From the NCBI GenBank assembly GCA_045560765.1, contig JBJKZD010000010.1, forward strand, positions 186,001 through 250,000: a stretch of 64,000 bases of DNA, given 5' to 3'. Below, in pieces: positions 35,945 to 44,888 of this stretch. Numbering within the stretch: the stretch's first letter is position 1; the number at the start of each line of letters is the position of its first letter. This stretch comes from UBA9926 sp913064795. Its GTDB lineage: Bacteria > Pseudomonadota > Gammaproteobacteria > Pseudomonadales > Azotimanducaceae. The translations under genes and the position numbers were made by a program. The notes beneath the pieces are model-generated. The model had not been told where the DNA came from. It saw only the letters and a list, made by a program, of their open reading frames with translations, and searched no databases.

Positions 35945-38503
35945 TTATTCCTGATTAGCCGGAGAAAAAATACGGTTAGTGGGTATGAGGTCGTAATGGC
36001 TGCTCAGTCTCAGCAAAGTGGGCAGCAGAAACAAACTTAAGATGAGCAGCCAGATGATCGCGATGGTTAGGATGAGTCCGATCGAGGCGGCGCCTTGGTG
36101 TGGACTTAACACCAGTGATAAAAAAGTACCCAAGGTTGTTAATCCGCTGATCAAAATGGCTCGGCGGGTGGCAGGCTCAAACGCCTTGGCGCCTGTTGAG
36201 ACAAAGCGATGGGTGATATGAATGCCAGAATCAACACCTAACCCGATGATTAAAGGCACTACCAAGATGTTGGCCATGTTAAGTGGCAGATCAAAGAGTG
36301 TACACATCGCAAAGGTGAGAATGAGGGTGAATGCGATCGGGATCAGTACCAGAACTGCGGTGAGCAGGTGCCGAAAGTAGATCAGTAAGCAAATCATAAC
36401 CCCCACAAGGGTATACAGCGCTGCCACTTGGAATGCCTCGACCACCACATCGCCAATACCCCACTCAACCGCACTGCGACCCGCGATATCTGGGGTGATT
36501 GTTTGGATTGAATGAATAAAACGATCGGTTGCTTGCTTTGAGTCCAGGGCTTCAGCGGGCTGAATCGTGACAAGGTGGGCGTTTGTTGAACTAATGAGCC
36601 GCTCCCGGAAGTGGGTCGGAATCTCCTCAATCGTAAAAGGTCTAGCGTCGAGTAAGGCTTGGAGCTCGGTCAGGGAATCAGCCATTTGAACACCCAACCC
36701 AGAGTTATAGTGTGCCAGGGCGTCTTGGTTTTGCTCAAAATATTGTGCGGTTTGTTGGATCTGGGCGGCCCGAGCCTGCTGTTTAGGCGTCATCCCGGGC
36801 TGACTTTCCGTCAGATATTCGAGCGCCAGGTTCAATGGAACAGATTCATCCTCTATGACCTCGGAGTCCCAGAGCTCTTGATAGAGCCTTGCGACGGGTT
36901 CGATCATGGCTGCTTTTTCCCGCTGCGCAGGAGGAATGAGATCTTCTGGAATCCGAACGTCGCCAACCGGCGCCAGGGGAGTCAGTAGCGCCTTGAGCCG
37001 TCTCGCTTCTGCCGCGTTATCGGCGAGTACCGAAACGCTGTAATCAGTTTGTTGCGAGTCCCGCTGCAATCGAGTCAGCGCGGTCATCGCTTTAGAATCT
37101 GGGTCTCGCATGCTGAGGACGCTGTAATCGAACTTGAGTTGGCTCGCAAAGTAAACGGCCAGAGGAAGAATGACGAACAGGAGCCCGGTTGCAGCGCTTT
37201 GGAACCCAGAGGGAAGTTTTCTGTTTAACGAGAATTGAGGGAGTGCATTCGATCGGGCGGGCCAGCGATGTAAAATTGTTGGAATCATGAAGAGTGTGAG
37301 GATGAGCGCAAAGACCATACCCCCTGCCGAGATGAGTCCGAGTTCTCCCATCCCCGTGTAGGCAGTAGGAACAAATGACAAAAAGGCAATTGCCGAGGTA
37401 AACGTACATAAAATTAGAGCAGGCGCCATATCCTCAACGGCCGCTTGTAGCGAATCCGCGGTGATCGCTCCTTGTGCTTTGAGTCTTAGCGCAAAATGGA
37501 CAGCGAAATCGACACCCAAGCCAAAAAACATCACAACAAAAAGCATTGAGAGTGTGTTGAAACTGCCAACAGCGAGTGTTGCAAACCCCAAGGTCAGACC
37601 GATGCCGGTTGCCAGGAGGGCAAAAATACTCATGATGACCCGAAAATCTCCAATCCCGAAAGTGAGGATCAATCCAAGCAAGAGTATCGAGACGAGGCCA
37701 GCAATTTCTATTCCGCTGAGGGCGGCGCCGATTTCTTCGTGGGCAAGGACAACTTCCCCGGTGAGCTCTACTTTGACAGTGCTCGGTATTGCGGTGTTTT
37801 CCAAAATTGATTCAAGGGTCTCAACGATTTGAGCGTTCGGTAAAGCCTCTTGCAGGTCTTGTTTGCCGTTGACCAATATCAGTTCAAAGAAATGAGCTTG
37901 ATCTGGATCGACTAAAGGGTAGAAAGCCTGCCCTTTAGCTTCCCCAGTCGTGAGTCCCTCAGCAAGCCTCTCGACGGAGACGGGCAGGGGCAGACCGCTC
38001 CGGCTTGTCATCGTGTCGGCGATAATCAGCAATGCGTTGGCCAGATCCATTTGTTCGGTCATTCGAACAAGTGCGCCGAAATTATATTCTGTGCCCTCGA
38101 GCCAAAGCGCTAATTCATCTCTGGTCAGGAAGAACAGCCTGTTGTTTTGGACAAACGGGTCAACGCCGGGGGCAAAAACGCGTTCAAAAGCTTGGCTGTC
38201 ATTCAGCGCACGGACGATGGCGCGTGTACTAGCCTGGGTAAGCGCGTGATCATCTCCGCGAACCACCAGGATCGCTGTCTGCAAATGCATTGGAAATGAC
38301 TGCTTATAGCGCTCGTTGGCCTGATACCAAGTCTTGTCCTCGCCGGGCTCAATGAGCTGGCCCAAGTCAGAATTCAATCTGCCCTCGACAAGGAAAAGCC
38401 CAAGACCAAACAGGCTCAGCAGAATGAGGCAACTGATAATTTTGAGGGGTTGGTTGATGATCAGCGCAGTCCATCGGTAGTAGAGGCTTGTGGCTTTAGA
38501 CAT
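35945..38503 (-). CDS. MMPL/RND superfamily exporter (HpnN-like)
   Basis: 852 residues from the ATG at 38503, which overlaps the end of the upstream glycosyltransferase gene. Two halves each contain a membrane helix, a large periplasmic loop and a five-helix bundle with GLGVDFAVHFALR (first) and GLGVDSGIHITHR (second), the sterol-sensing/MMPL signatures. The closest resemblance I recognise is to HpnN-like lipid (hopanoid) exporters, so a hydrophobic cargo is likely. No hopanoid biosynthesis gene is visible in the window. A GTG at 38545 is a possible but less likely start. Confidence 0.82.
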   Translation of the reverse strand: MSKATSLYYRWTALIINQPLKIISCLILLSLFGLGLFLVEGRLNSDLGQLIEPGEDKTWYQANERYKQSFPMHLQTAILVVRGDDHALTQASTRAIVRALNDSQAFERVFAPGVDPFVQNNRLFFLTRDELALWLEGTEYNFGALVRMTEQMDLANALLIIADTMTSRSGLPLPVSVERLAEGLTTGEAKGQAFYPLVDPDQAHFFELILVNGKQDLQEALPNAQIVETLESILENTAIPSTVKVELTGEVVLAHEEIGAALSGIEIAGLVSILLLGLILTFGIGDFRVIMSIFALLATGIGLTLGFATLAVGSFNTLSMLFVVMFFGLGVDFAVHFALRLKAQGAITADSLQAAVEDMAPALILCTFTSAIAFLSFVPTAYTGMGELGLISAGGMVFALILTLFMIPTILHRWPARSNALPQFSLNRKLPSGFQSAATGLLFVILPLAVYFASQLKFDYSVLSMRDPDSKAMTALTRLQRDSQQTDYSVSVLADNAAEARRLKALLTPLAPVGDVRIPEDLIPPAQREKAAMIEPVARLYQELWDSEVIEDESVPLNLALEYLTESQPGMTPKQQARAAQIQQTAQYFEQNQDALAHYNSGLGVQMADSLTELQALLDARPFTIEEIPTHFRERLISSTNAHLVTIQPAEALDSKQATDRFIHSIQTITPDIAGRSAVEWGIGDVVVEAFQVAALYTLVGVMICLLIYFRHLLTAVLVLIPIAFTLILTFAMCTLFDLPLNMANILVVPLIIGLGVDSGIHITHRFVSTGAKAFEPATRRAILISGLTTLGTFLSLVLSPHQGAASIGLILTIAIIWLLILSLFLLPTLLRLSSHYDLIPTNRIFSPANQE

Positions 38504-39743
38504 TGTTAGGAGTCGCCGATCTGCGGGTTTTTGGGACTTGATCACTTAAGACCCTGTTGTAGATTTCAGCCAGTTGCTCGATGGATCGATCGTGATGCCG
38601 GGTGCGGGCGAAGGATCGATTCTGTGCTCCGATGAGTTCTCGGAGTGTAGGGTTTGAAAGCAGCCCATCAATGCGGCGGGCCACTGTCTCTGGGGTGGAC
38701 TCTGAGAACTCAGCATCCGTATTTTGGACAAGTTCTGCCAACGCACTGGTTTTTGAGCGATTCAACAACGTCGGACAACCCGCCGCCATTGCCTCGAGGG
38801 CACTCATGCCTTCGAGTTCAATTTGGCTGCACTGTACGAATAAATCAGTGCTTCCGTAGAGCTGCATGAGTGTTTTGTCGTCAACGCGGCCAATATCTGC
38901 GGAAACCCCTTCTTTTTTCGCTAGCGTGCGAAGCGCTGCCGTCAAAGGCCCGGCGCCGGCCAAAGTGAGATGAATTTTATCTTTGTACTGTGATTGTCCA
39001 ATGGCCCTAATCAGCAGATCCTGCTGCTTTTCACGGGCCATTCTACCGACGCTCAAAATTGAAAAACGATGATCGCAAGAGGGGGCCCTTTCAATGTCAA
39101 AGAATGCTTGGGTCACACCGTTTGATAAAACTTCGACCGGCCGGTCGAGCCCGCGTTCGACTAAGAGTCCTTTGGCGAACTCAGAGGGTGCGATGACCAA
39201 GTCAGAGGCTTGGTAGAAGACCTTAATAAAGAGTCGGTACAGCCATTCTGAGAGTATGCCCTCGGGGAGATTTAAATTTCTAAGGATGTTCTCTGGCTGG
39301 ACGTGAAAGGAGCTCACAATAGGAATGCCCAGTCGTCGAGCGATGCCTATGGTTCGATAAGCCAGTAAAAATGGATACTGAATATGTAACAGGTCGCAAC
39401 GATTGAGGTTGGTTATAATTTTTTCTCGGTGCGGGCGCGCGATGGGGGCCTGCATTTTGTCGATGATGCGATTGACCCCGGGGACCGAAATTTTCTTGAA
39501 GTTGACATTGTCGGAATCGCTGTCGTCTGGGGTGATGCCGAAGGTTTTGAATATCGTGAAATTAAATTGGGCCCTAAGCGCTGAGACAAATCGCCGGGTA
39601 GAAACCACCGTGCCATTAAAGGGGTAGTCCCACGGATCGATAATCAGCGCGATTCTTGGGCGATGATGTGTGGGCGGTATTGAGGGGGTTGCCAAGGAAG
39701 TCTCCAGCCGATCGTTAAACGATGCGCTTAGCGTCAATGGCAT
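38496..39743 (-). CDS. glycosyltransferase family 4 (GT-B), mannosyltransferase-like
   Basis: 415 residues from the ATG at 39743. The N-terminal domain has DPWDYPFNGTVVSTRRF and the C-terminal domain has ILSVGRMAREKQQDLLIRAI, then LEGMSALEAMAAGCPTLL, the nucleotide-sugar-binding E-x7-E motif. The closest impression is of bacterial alpha-mannosyltransferases acting on lipids. The immediate downstream MMPL exporter, with overlapping ends, suggests a glycolipid that is made and exported. Acceptor and sugar are unknown. A TTG start at 39758 is less likely. Confidence 0.85.
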   Translation of the reverse strand: MPLTLSASFNDRLETSLATPSIPPTHHRPRIALIIDPWDYPFNGTVVSTRRFVSALRAQFNFTIFKTFGITPDDSDSDNVNFKKISVPGVNRIIDKMQAPIARPHREKIITNLNRCDLLHIQYPFLLAYRTIGIARRLGIPIVSSFHVQPENILRNLNLPEGILSEWLYRLFIKVFYQASDLVIAPSEFAKGLLVERGLDRPVEVLSNGVTQAFFDIERAPSCDHRFSILSVGRMAREKQQDLLIRAIGQSQYKDKIHLTLAGAGPLTAALRTLAKKEGVSADIGRVDDKTLMQLYGSTDLFVQCSQIELEGMSALEAMAAGCPTLLNRSKTSALAELVQNTDAEFSESTPETVARRIDGLLSNPTLRELIGAQNRSFARTRHHDRSIEQLAEIYNRVLSDQVPKTRRSATPNNV

Positions 39744-40137
39744 TTGAGAACCGCGCAACCTTGAAGCGAATCTGAACGGCGGAAATCAAAGCGGTGACCG
39801 GGCTTGGAGCGCAGTCACCCAGGAAGTCTGAGTTAAAGGGTGTTGTGATTTTTTTGCGTCGTATCATCCCGAACTTCCCTGCAGTGAGCCCCAACGGCGC
39901 TGATCGATAGAGATCATAATCAAGATCAGTAGGGTTTGGCCAGATCGCAGAAAGGACTCAGAAAACAAGAAAGCTGGGTTAAGCCCTCTGAGAGGCTATC
40001 CAGAAATAGGGAACATCGTAATAAAGACGCAGACCGGTCTCGGGCGTCTGGCCTATGCCAGACCTCCCCTTGGCAAAACTAAAGTATAACCCTCAGACAG
40101 TCCTTGAACCCGGGGACGATTGGGCCAGGCAGATCAG
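39744..40137 (-). other. Intergenic region between two glycosyltransferase genes, with palindromes
   Basis: 394 bp without a gene. It contains AGACCGGTCT (40031-40040), a perfect 10-bp palindrome, and a hairpin GTCTGGC-N4-GCCAGAC at 40046-40063. Neither is followed by a clear T run in the minus-strand direction, so I do not call a terminator; they may be a processing hairpin or a protein site. Confidence 0.5.
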
Positions 40138-41220
40138 TCAGGTCGATGCTATGGCCCGATAGTGGCTGATAAGGTGCTCAGCTTCCCGCGCAACCGTGTA
40201 ACGATCCAGGATGGTCTGCCGGGCGGCCCGACCCAACTGTTCTCGAAAACCTTGATCATCGATAAGCTTTGCCAATGCGCTCCGGGTCTCTGTAATTGCT
40301 CCGGGTTCAACGATTAAACCATCGACGCCCGGATTGATGATATCTGGCCAAGCTCCCGCTCGGCTGGCAATGACAGGGCGTCCCGAGCTCATCGCCTCGA
40401 GCACGGTCAAGCCAAAACCTTCGTTGCGGCTGAGCGCTGTGACAATGGTCATCGCACGAAATAGGGAGGGCAGGGCATCAAAGGGTTGCTTACCGGTAAA
40501 AACCACTTGTTCCAAAACCTCTGACCCGGCGGCTTGCGCTTTGAGTTCGGCGACAAATTGGCGCTGGTCAGGCGTAATTTCTCCGACGATGACGAGGTCC
40601 CAGTCGGGGTGGGCTTTAAGAAGTGGTAATGCCGCTTCGATTAAGGTGTCGATGCCTTTTTGGGCTCGAACACGTCCAAAGATTCCGATGTGCTTCCGGT
40701 GGCTCAGTTGCTCGGAAGCCTCCCTTCCCTCAATCATTGATCGCGGTTGATAGCGCGCCGCATCTACGCCGTGGGGAATGAGGGTGTCAGGTTGCGCGGG
40801 GAGATAGGATGCCGCTGCCGAACAGGTTGAGATGACGCTGTCCATTTGGCTCATTAACCAGCGGGTGAAGCCAGAATGGTAGCGCTGCGCGGTTGAGGTG
40901 AACAGTATTTTTAATCGGCAGTGAACCAGTTGCTTCAGAATCAGTGCTTGGATCATTTCGTCGTTGCGCCGTGCATGAAAAATGACGGTCTGGTTATCGG
41001 CTTCAGGGGTTCGTAGTGCTTTAACCAATTCGAAGAATCCAACCCGTGGTGCAGATTGAGGAAGGTGGTGAGCGCCGAGCACGACAATTCTCGCTAATTC
41101 AAGTTGGTGAGGAAGAACCTGTAGTAGCGTCGAGGTGATCCCTGAAAATCGGCGATTACTGTTGCCGAGCACGATTTCAGGTGGGTTTTGACCCGAGCTC
41201 GTCTTTGGGGTTGTATCCAT
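40138..41220 (-). CDS. glycosyltransferase family 4, LpcC-like LPS core mannosyltransferase
   Basis: 360 residues from the ATG at 41220 (an in-frame TTG at 41232 adds four). RRFSGITSTLLQVLP, the middle ILFTSTAQRYHSGFTRWLMSQMD and PHGVDAARYQP resemble the rhizobial LpcC family, which adds mannose to KDO of the LPS core. The C-terminus has GRVRAQKGIDTLIEA and NEGFGLTVLEAMSSGRPVIAS. With kdsA in the same window, an LPS-core role is reasonable but not shown. Confidence 0.7.
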   Translation of the reverse strand: MDTTPKTSSGQNPPEIVLGNSNRRFSGITSTLLQVLPHQLELARIVVLGAHHLPQSAPRVGFFELVKALRTPEADNQTVIFHARRNDEMIQALILKQLVHCRLKILFTSTAQRYHSGFTRWLMSQMDSVISTCSAAASYLPAQPDTLIPHGVDAARYQPRSMIEGREASEQLSHRKHIGIFGRVRAQKGIDTLIEAALPLLKAHPDWDLVIVGEITPDQRQFVAELKAQAAGSEVLEQVVFTGKQPFDALPSLFRAMTIVTALSRNEGFGLTVLEAMSSGRPVIASRAGAWPDIINPGVDGLIVEPGAITETRSALAKLIDDQGFREQLGRAARQTILDRYTVAREAEHLISHYRAIAST

Positions 41221-41437
41221 GCTGGTGGCCAAAGGTTATAAACGGTGCGCAGTGATGTGTTTGTCGTTTGATGGATCGTAGTAGCATCGTCGGTTCATTT
41301 GCGTACCGGTATTTAAAGATGTCGACGGATGGGTTGCAAGGGTTGATGCGAGGTCAAGGATCGTAGATATTGCGGATCAGTATCTGGGACACTTTCGAGA
41401 TGCGTGAGGCGGGGACTAACTTGCGGAGGCAGTACTA

Positions 41438-42130
41438 ATGACCAATGAACTGATGCTTTATTACGCTCCGGGCGCTTGCTCCTTGGCAAGCCATATTGCT
41501 CTGGAGGAATCAGGCCTTCCCTTTGAAGCCCGGCCGGTGAACCTGTTGCAGGGTGATCAACGCGTCGATTCTTTTTTGGCGCTGAACCCCAAGGGACGGA
41601 TCCCATTGCTTTTGACCACCGCAGGTCCGATATCAGAAAGCCCCGCGATTTTAGAATACGTGGCGAGTATGGCGCCGGAGGCACGCCTTGCTCCCAGTAA
41701 TCCCTACCTCGCCGCAAAAATGCGGTCTTTTAACTGTTACCTTTGTGCAACCGTTCATGTCGCGCATGCTCATGGTCCTCGCGGAATTCGCTGGGCCGAC
41801 TCTGACTCGGCGTTGGAAGAGCTTAAATCCAAAGTTCCCCACACCATGCTGGCCGCTTTTAGTCTCATCGAAGACCAGCTGGCAGGGTCTGGGGGTGCGC
41901 AATCCGCCCGGGGTGAAGGGGCTTCCGAAACGGGGCCTTGGGTACTGGGCGAGGACTATTCAGTATGCGATGCCTATCTTTATACGTTTGCACGATGGTT
42001 GGAGCTGGATCGGGTCGATACTTCGCGCCTGCCTCGTGTATTGGCGCATCGGCGCCTTATGGAAACAAGACCTGGGGTGCAATCGGTACTCAAGGCCGAG
42101 GGCATCGCCCCAATGGGCGATGTGGCCTAG
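41438..42130 (+). CDS. glutathione S-transferase, beta-class-like
   Basis: 230 residues. The N-terminal thioredoxin-like domain begins LYYAPGACSLASHIAL, matching the bacterial beta-class GST with its glutathione-contacting Cys (Cys14 here), then NPKGRIPLL and ESPAILEYVA. The helical C-terminal domain has SVCDAYLYTFARWLE. The start ATG at 41438 follows GGAGG. First gene of a plus-strand catabolic/detoxification group; the next gene is 36 bp away. Conjugation target unknown. Confidence 0.88.
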   Translation: MTNELMLYYAPGACSLASHIALEESGLPFEARPVNLLQGDQRVDSFLALNPKGRIPLLLTTAGPISESPAILEYVASMAPEARLAPSNPYLAAKMRSFNCYLCATVHVAHAHGPRGIRWADSDSALEELKSKVPHTMLAAFSLIEDQLAGSGGAQSARGEGASETGPWVLGEDYSVCDAYLYTFARWLELDRVDTSRLPRVLAHRRLMETRPGVQSVLKAEGIAPMGDVA

Positions 42131-42166
42131 GAAGTTTGCTCTAAGTTCAATTACGGTGGGACGACC

Positions 42167-42850
42167 ATGAGGCTATCAAAATCTTACATTGACGTTGGAT
42201 TAATGACGAACCAGCGAGAATCCATGCTGTTGTTCTGGGGCGAGGAAGTTGGCCTGACTTTTGACGAACAACTCAAACTCGGCGGGGGTGTGCATCAACT
42301 TCGTCACGATCTAAACGGTTCTGTCTTCAAGCTTAATCATGCGCGGTCGGCTCTGACGGATGAGGAGCCCACTGGGTATCAAGGCTTGATGATCGCAGAT
42401 GATTCTGTCGAAGAACCGGTCACTCTTTTTGATCCTGATGGAAACCGGGTGACCTTGGTGCCAGTAGGCTATCAGGGAATTGATCAGATCGGCATCGAAC
42501 TGTCAGTCCGCTCGCTGGCGGCCCATCAGCAGTTTTATCAAAAGGTGCTCAGCCTCGAGCAGGTTTCGGATCGGTGCTTCCTATGGGGCGACACCCTGCT
42601 ATTTTTGACCGAGAACCCTCAGCAGCCTTATTGCACCGCTCGATCGGGCCTTGGGTATCGATATTTGACAGTGCAGGTTTATGACGTTGATTTTGAACAC
42701 CGCAGCGCAATAGACCGCGGGGGTCAAGAAGGCCAGGCGCCGCAGACATTGGGTGAAACTGCTCGGATTTCTTTTATTCTTGATCCGGATGGCAACTGGA
42801 TAGAGATCTCTCAGCGCGCCTCTTTAACGGGTGCGTTGCCAAAGGTCTAA
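42167..42850 (+). CDS. VOC (glyoxalase/dioxygenase-like) family protein
   Basis: 227 residues with two vicinal-oxygen-chelate half-domains: VTLFDPDGNRVTLVPVG closes the first and ISFILDPDGNWIEISQRA closes the second. The folds serve glyoxalase, extradiol dioxygenase and other metal enzymes; I cannot choose among them. Between a GST and a luciferase-like oxidoreductase, it probably works in the same detoxification or degradation route. Confidence 0.8.
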   Translation: MRLSKSYIDVGLMTNQRESMLLFWGEEVGLTFDEQLKLGGGVHQLRHDLNGSVFKLNHARSALTDEEPTGYQGLMIADDSVEEPVTLFDPDGNRVTLVPVGYQGIDQIGIELSVRSLAAHQQFYQKVLSLEQVSDRCFLWGDTLLFLTENPQQPYCTARSGLGYRYLTVQVYDVDFEHRSAIDRGGQEGQAPQTLGETARISFILDPDGNWIEISQRASLTGALPKV

Positions 42851-42905
42851 TGCCCCTTTGTCTTAAACATGATAAATCAGAGCGCCGAATGCGCAGGTGA
42901 ACCAA

Positions 42906-43946
42906 ATGAAAATTGATGCATCTATGAGCGCAGATCTTGACGCTGCGGCCTCCGGCGCACGCCGTTTTGAAGCCCTTGGTTATGACGGACTAAAGATCGC
43001 AGAGCTTCAGCACGATCCGTTTTTGGCGCTGACCTTGGCTGCCGATGCCACAGATCGAATCGAGCTGATGACGTCAGTCGCAGTCGCGTTCGCCCGAAAT
43101 CCGATGAGCACAGCGCAGTTGGCGCATGATCTCAATGCGTTCAGTCGCGGACGGTTTATTCTGGGTCTGGGTACCCAGGTCAAAGCGCATGTAACCCGGC
43201 GCTTCGGAATGCCATGGCATCATGGGCCGGACCAAATGCAAGAGTTTCTTGAAGCTTTGCATCACATTTTCGATCACTTCTATGAGGATGAGCCCCTTGA
43301 GTTCGAAGGGGATTATTATCGCCATACGTTGATGCCAAAAACATTTAAGCCGACCAATATTCATGCGGGCCGACCCCGGATCTTGCTATCAGCCACAGGG
43401 CCGAAAATGACGGTCGTCGCGGCGGAAAGTGCTGACGGTCTGATCATGCACCCGTTTTCCACCGAAGAATATATTCGCGCGGTCAACATACCTGCGATCA
43501 ATTCGGGCCTAGAACGCACTGAGCTTGATCGTTCTGAGTTCGAGATTGATCTTGCACCCCTTATTGTGACCGGCGATAACGATGAGGCCCTGGAGGCAGC
43601 GGCTGCTGCAGCACGGGGGCGGATTGCATTTTATGGGTCGACGCCGGGGTATCGAATGGTGCTTGAGCACCATGGTTGGGAAGATTTGCAAACAGAGCTT
43701 AACCGATTGATGAAGACGCGGCGGACCGACGAAATGCCAGCGTTGATCACCGATGAAATCTTGGCGAAGTTCGCGGTCATCGGTGCTCCCAGTGAGGTCG
43801 GCCCGGAATTAGTCCGGCGTTACGGTGACATTGTGGATCGAATGTCGATCCAACCTGAGGGGTTGAGTGATGCGTCTTTGAGCGAGCTCATAGTTTCAGT
43901 AAAAACTGGCGTTGAGCAGCTTAAGGAGCGTTCAGCACTCCGATGA
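42906..43946 (+). CDS. luciferase-like monooxygenase (LLM) family oxidoreductase, paralog 2
   Basis: 346 residues from the ATG at 42906, which has GGTGA just upstream; a GTG at 42897 is in frame but would include that site. It shares with the 33.6-kb paralog the blocks SVAVAFARNPMSTAQLAHDL, RGRFILGLGTQVKAHVTRRF and IAFYGSTPGYRMVLE-type segments. It belongs to the LLM subgroup often called F420-dependent; cofactor not determinable. Followed by a long repeat-filled gap. Confidence 0.8.
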   Translation: MKIDASMSADLDAAASGARRFEALGYDGLKIAELQHDPFLALTLAADATDRIELMTSVAVAFARNPMSTAQLAHDLNAFSRGRFILGLGTQVKAHVTRRFGMPWHHGPDQMQEFLEALHHIFDHFYEDEPLEFEGDYYRHTLMPKTFKPTNIHAGRPRILLSATGPKMTVVAAESADGLIMHPFSTEEYIRAVNIPAINSGLERTELDRSEFEIDLAPLIVTGDNDEALEAAAAAARGRIAFYGSTPGYRMVLEHHGWEDLQTELNRLMKTRRTDEMPALITDEILAKFAVIGAPSEVGPELVRRYGDIVDRMSIQPEGLSDASLSELIVSVKTGVEQLKERSALR

Positions 43947-43989
43947 GGAGCCGATGGTTTTAAGATTGTTGGGTCTGATCTGAAGCGCT

Positions 43990-44454
43990 CTAAATCTTCA
44001 AAGAGGCTTTGAACTCAATAAGCTTTGGACACAATAAGCTTTGGACTCAATAAGCATTGACCTCGAGAGGTTTCTATCGAAAGAGCTCTTCGAATCAAGG
44101 CGCGTTCAACCCAAAGGACTGTGATTTCAAAGCGTGTTCAATTTAAGGCGATGTCGCTTTAAAGGGATTTCAATGCGTCGCATTAAAGGTTTTTTAATTT
44201 AAAGAGGGTTCGATTCACGATGCTTTCAACCAAAGCTGCTTTCAACCAGAGCTGCTTTGAAGCGACCGCACTTTGAAGCGACCGCACTTTGAAGGTACCC
44301 ATCTTTACGGGGTGCTAAGCTTTGAAGGTGCTAAGCTTTGAAAGAGTAAAGTTTAGAACCTCTAAATCTTCTAAATATTAAGCTTTTAAAACATTAAGCT
44401 TTCAAATTTTGCGCTTTCGAATACCGCTGTGTTTAAAACATTGTGTCTTCAAAC
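43990..44454 (+). repeat. Degenerate array of ~16-bp units with a CTTT(N)AA core
   Basis: A short core (CTTTGAA, CTTTCAA, CTTTAAA and variants) recurs about every 16 bp for about 450 bp. The period is clearest at 44222-44301 (five units, e.g. GCTTTCAACCAAAGCT, ACTTTGAAGCGACCGC) and 44311-44342 (two identical GGTGCTAAGCTTTGAA), then continues as AT-rich variants to 44454. Earlier, 44013-44060 holds three units of ACTCAATAAGCTTTGG. No spacers, so not CRISPR. Confidence 0.75.
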
Positions 44455-44751
44455 GGATCCTAACTAGGCGCTACAGTCCATACTGTCTTGTTAGGCAGCG
44501 CGATCACAGGGACCTCGTTGAAGGGGCGCAGTGAGCAATCATACAGCCGCACCCCTGTGGCCTAGGCTCCGAGAAGCGATGCCGAGCCTTGGGCCATTGC
44601 ATTCGGTTGGAAAGACGCGGATATTGGTCTTAAACCAAGCGCGACTGAACTGAGAAACCACATCAGCGCCATCGAGGGGTTCGGCTGCTCGCCAGAGAGG
44701 GTACCGTGCCTACAGACCGAGCACTGAGGGCCCCATGTCGAGGTTGGTTCG

Positions 44752-44775
44752 GGTTTAAAGGATAGGATTTAAACC
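44752..44775 (+). promoter_or_regulatory. Inverted repeat GGTTTAAA-N8-TTTAAACC
   Basis: Perfect 8-bp arms with an 8-bp spacer lie about 113 bp upstream of the start codon of the nitronate monooxygenase-like gene. The symmetry suits an operator or an mRNA hairpin. No regulator gene is adjacent, so the binding protein cannot be proposed. Confidence 0.5.
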
Positions 44776-44888
44776 AACCAGACTGAGACAGAGCCCGTCT
44801 CGGATCAAAGTGCCTGACTGAATCTGGGGTGGTTGAGACGATTGAAGCGACAAAAACGAGACGATCAGATGAACACAAGGAGAAGCTA

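Larger units (their letters stand above)
43947..44888 (+). other. Long intergenic region before the nitronate monooxygenase-like gene
   Basis: 942 bp with no supported gene. The first half is the 16-bp repeat array. The second half holds a compound hairpin (44459-44495: CCTAAC/GTTAGG enclosing ACAGT-N4-ACTGT), an inverted repeat at 44752-44775, and the AAGGAG ribosome-binding site at 44877-44882. The open frame continuing upstream of 44889 to 44829 is not conserved in character. Confidence 0.6.

Noticed and set aside
40031..40063. Palindrome and hairpin as a terminator for the LpcC-like gene
   Set aside because: No T run follows in the minus-strand direction, so an intrinsic terminator is not supported.
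44206..44221. GGTTCGATTC, resembling a tRNA T-loop
   Set aside because: No matching acceptor, D or anticodon stem surrounds it; it is one of the decayed repeat units.
43990..44454. Possible replication iterons or CRISPR
   Set aside because: Units are contiguous and degenerate, with no spacers, no rep or cas gene nearby and no DnaA-box cluster recognised.
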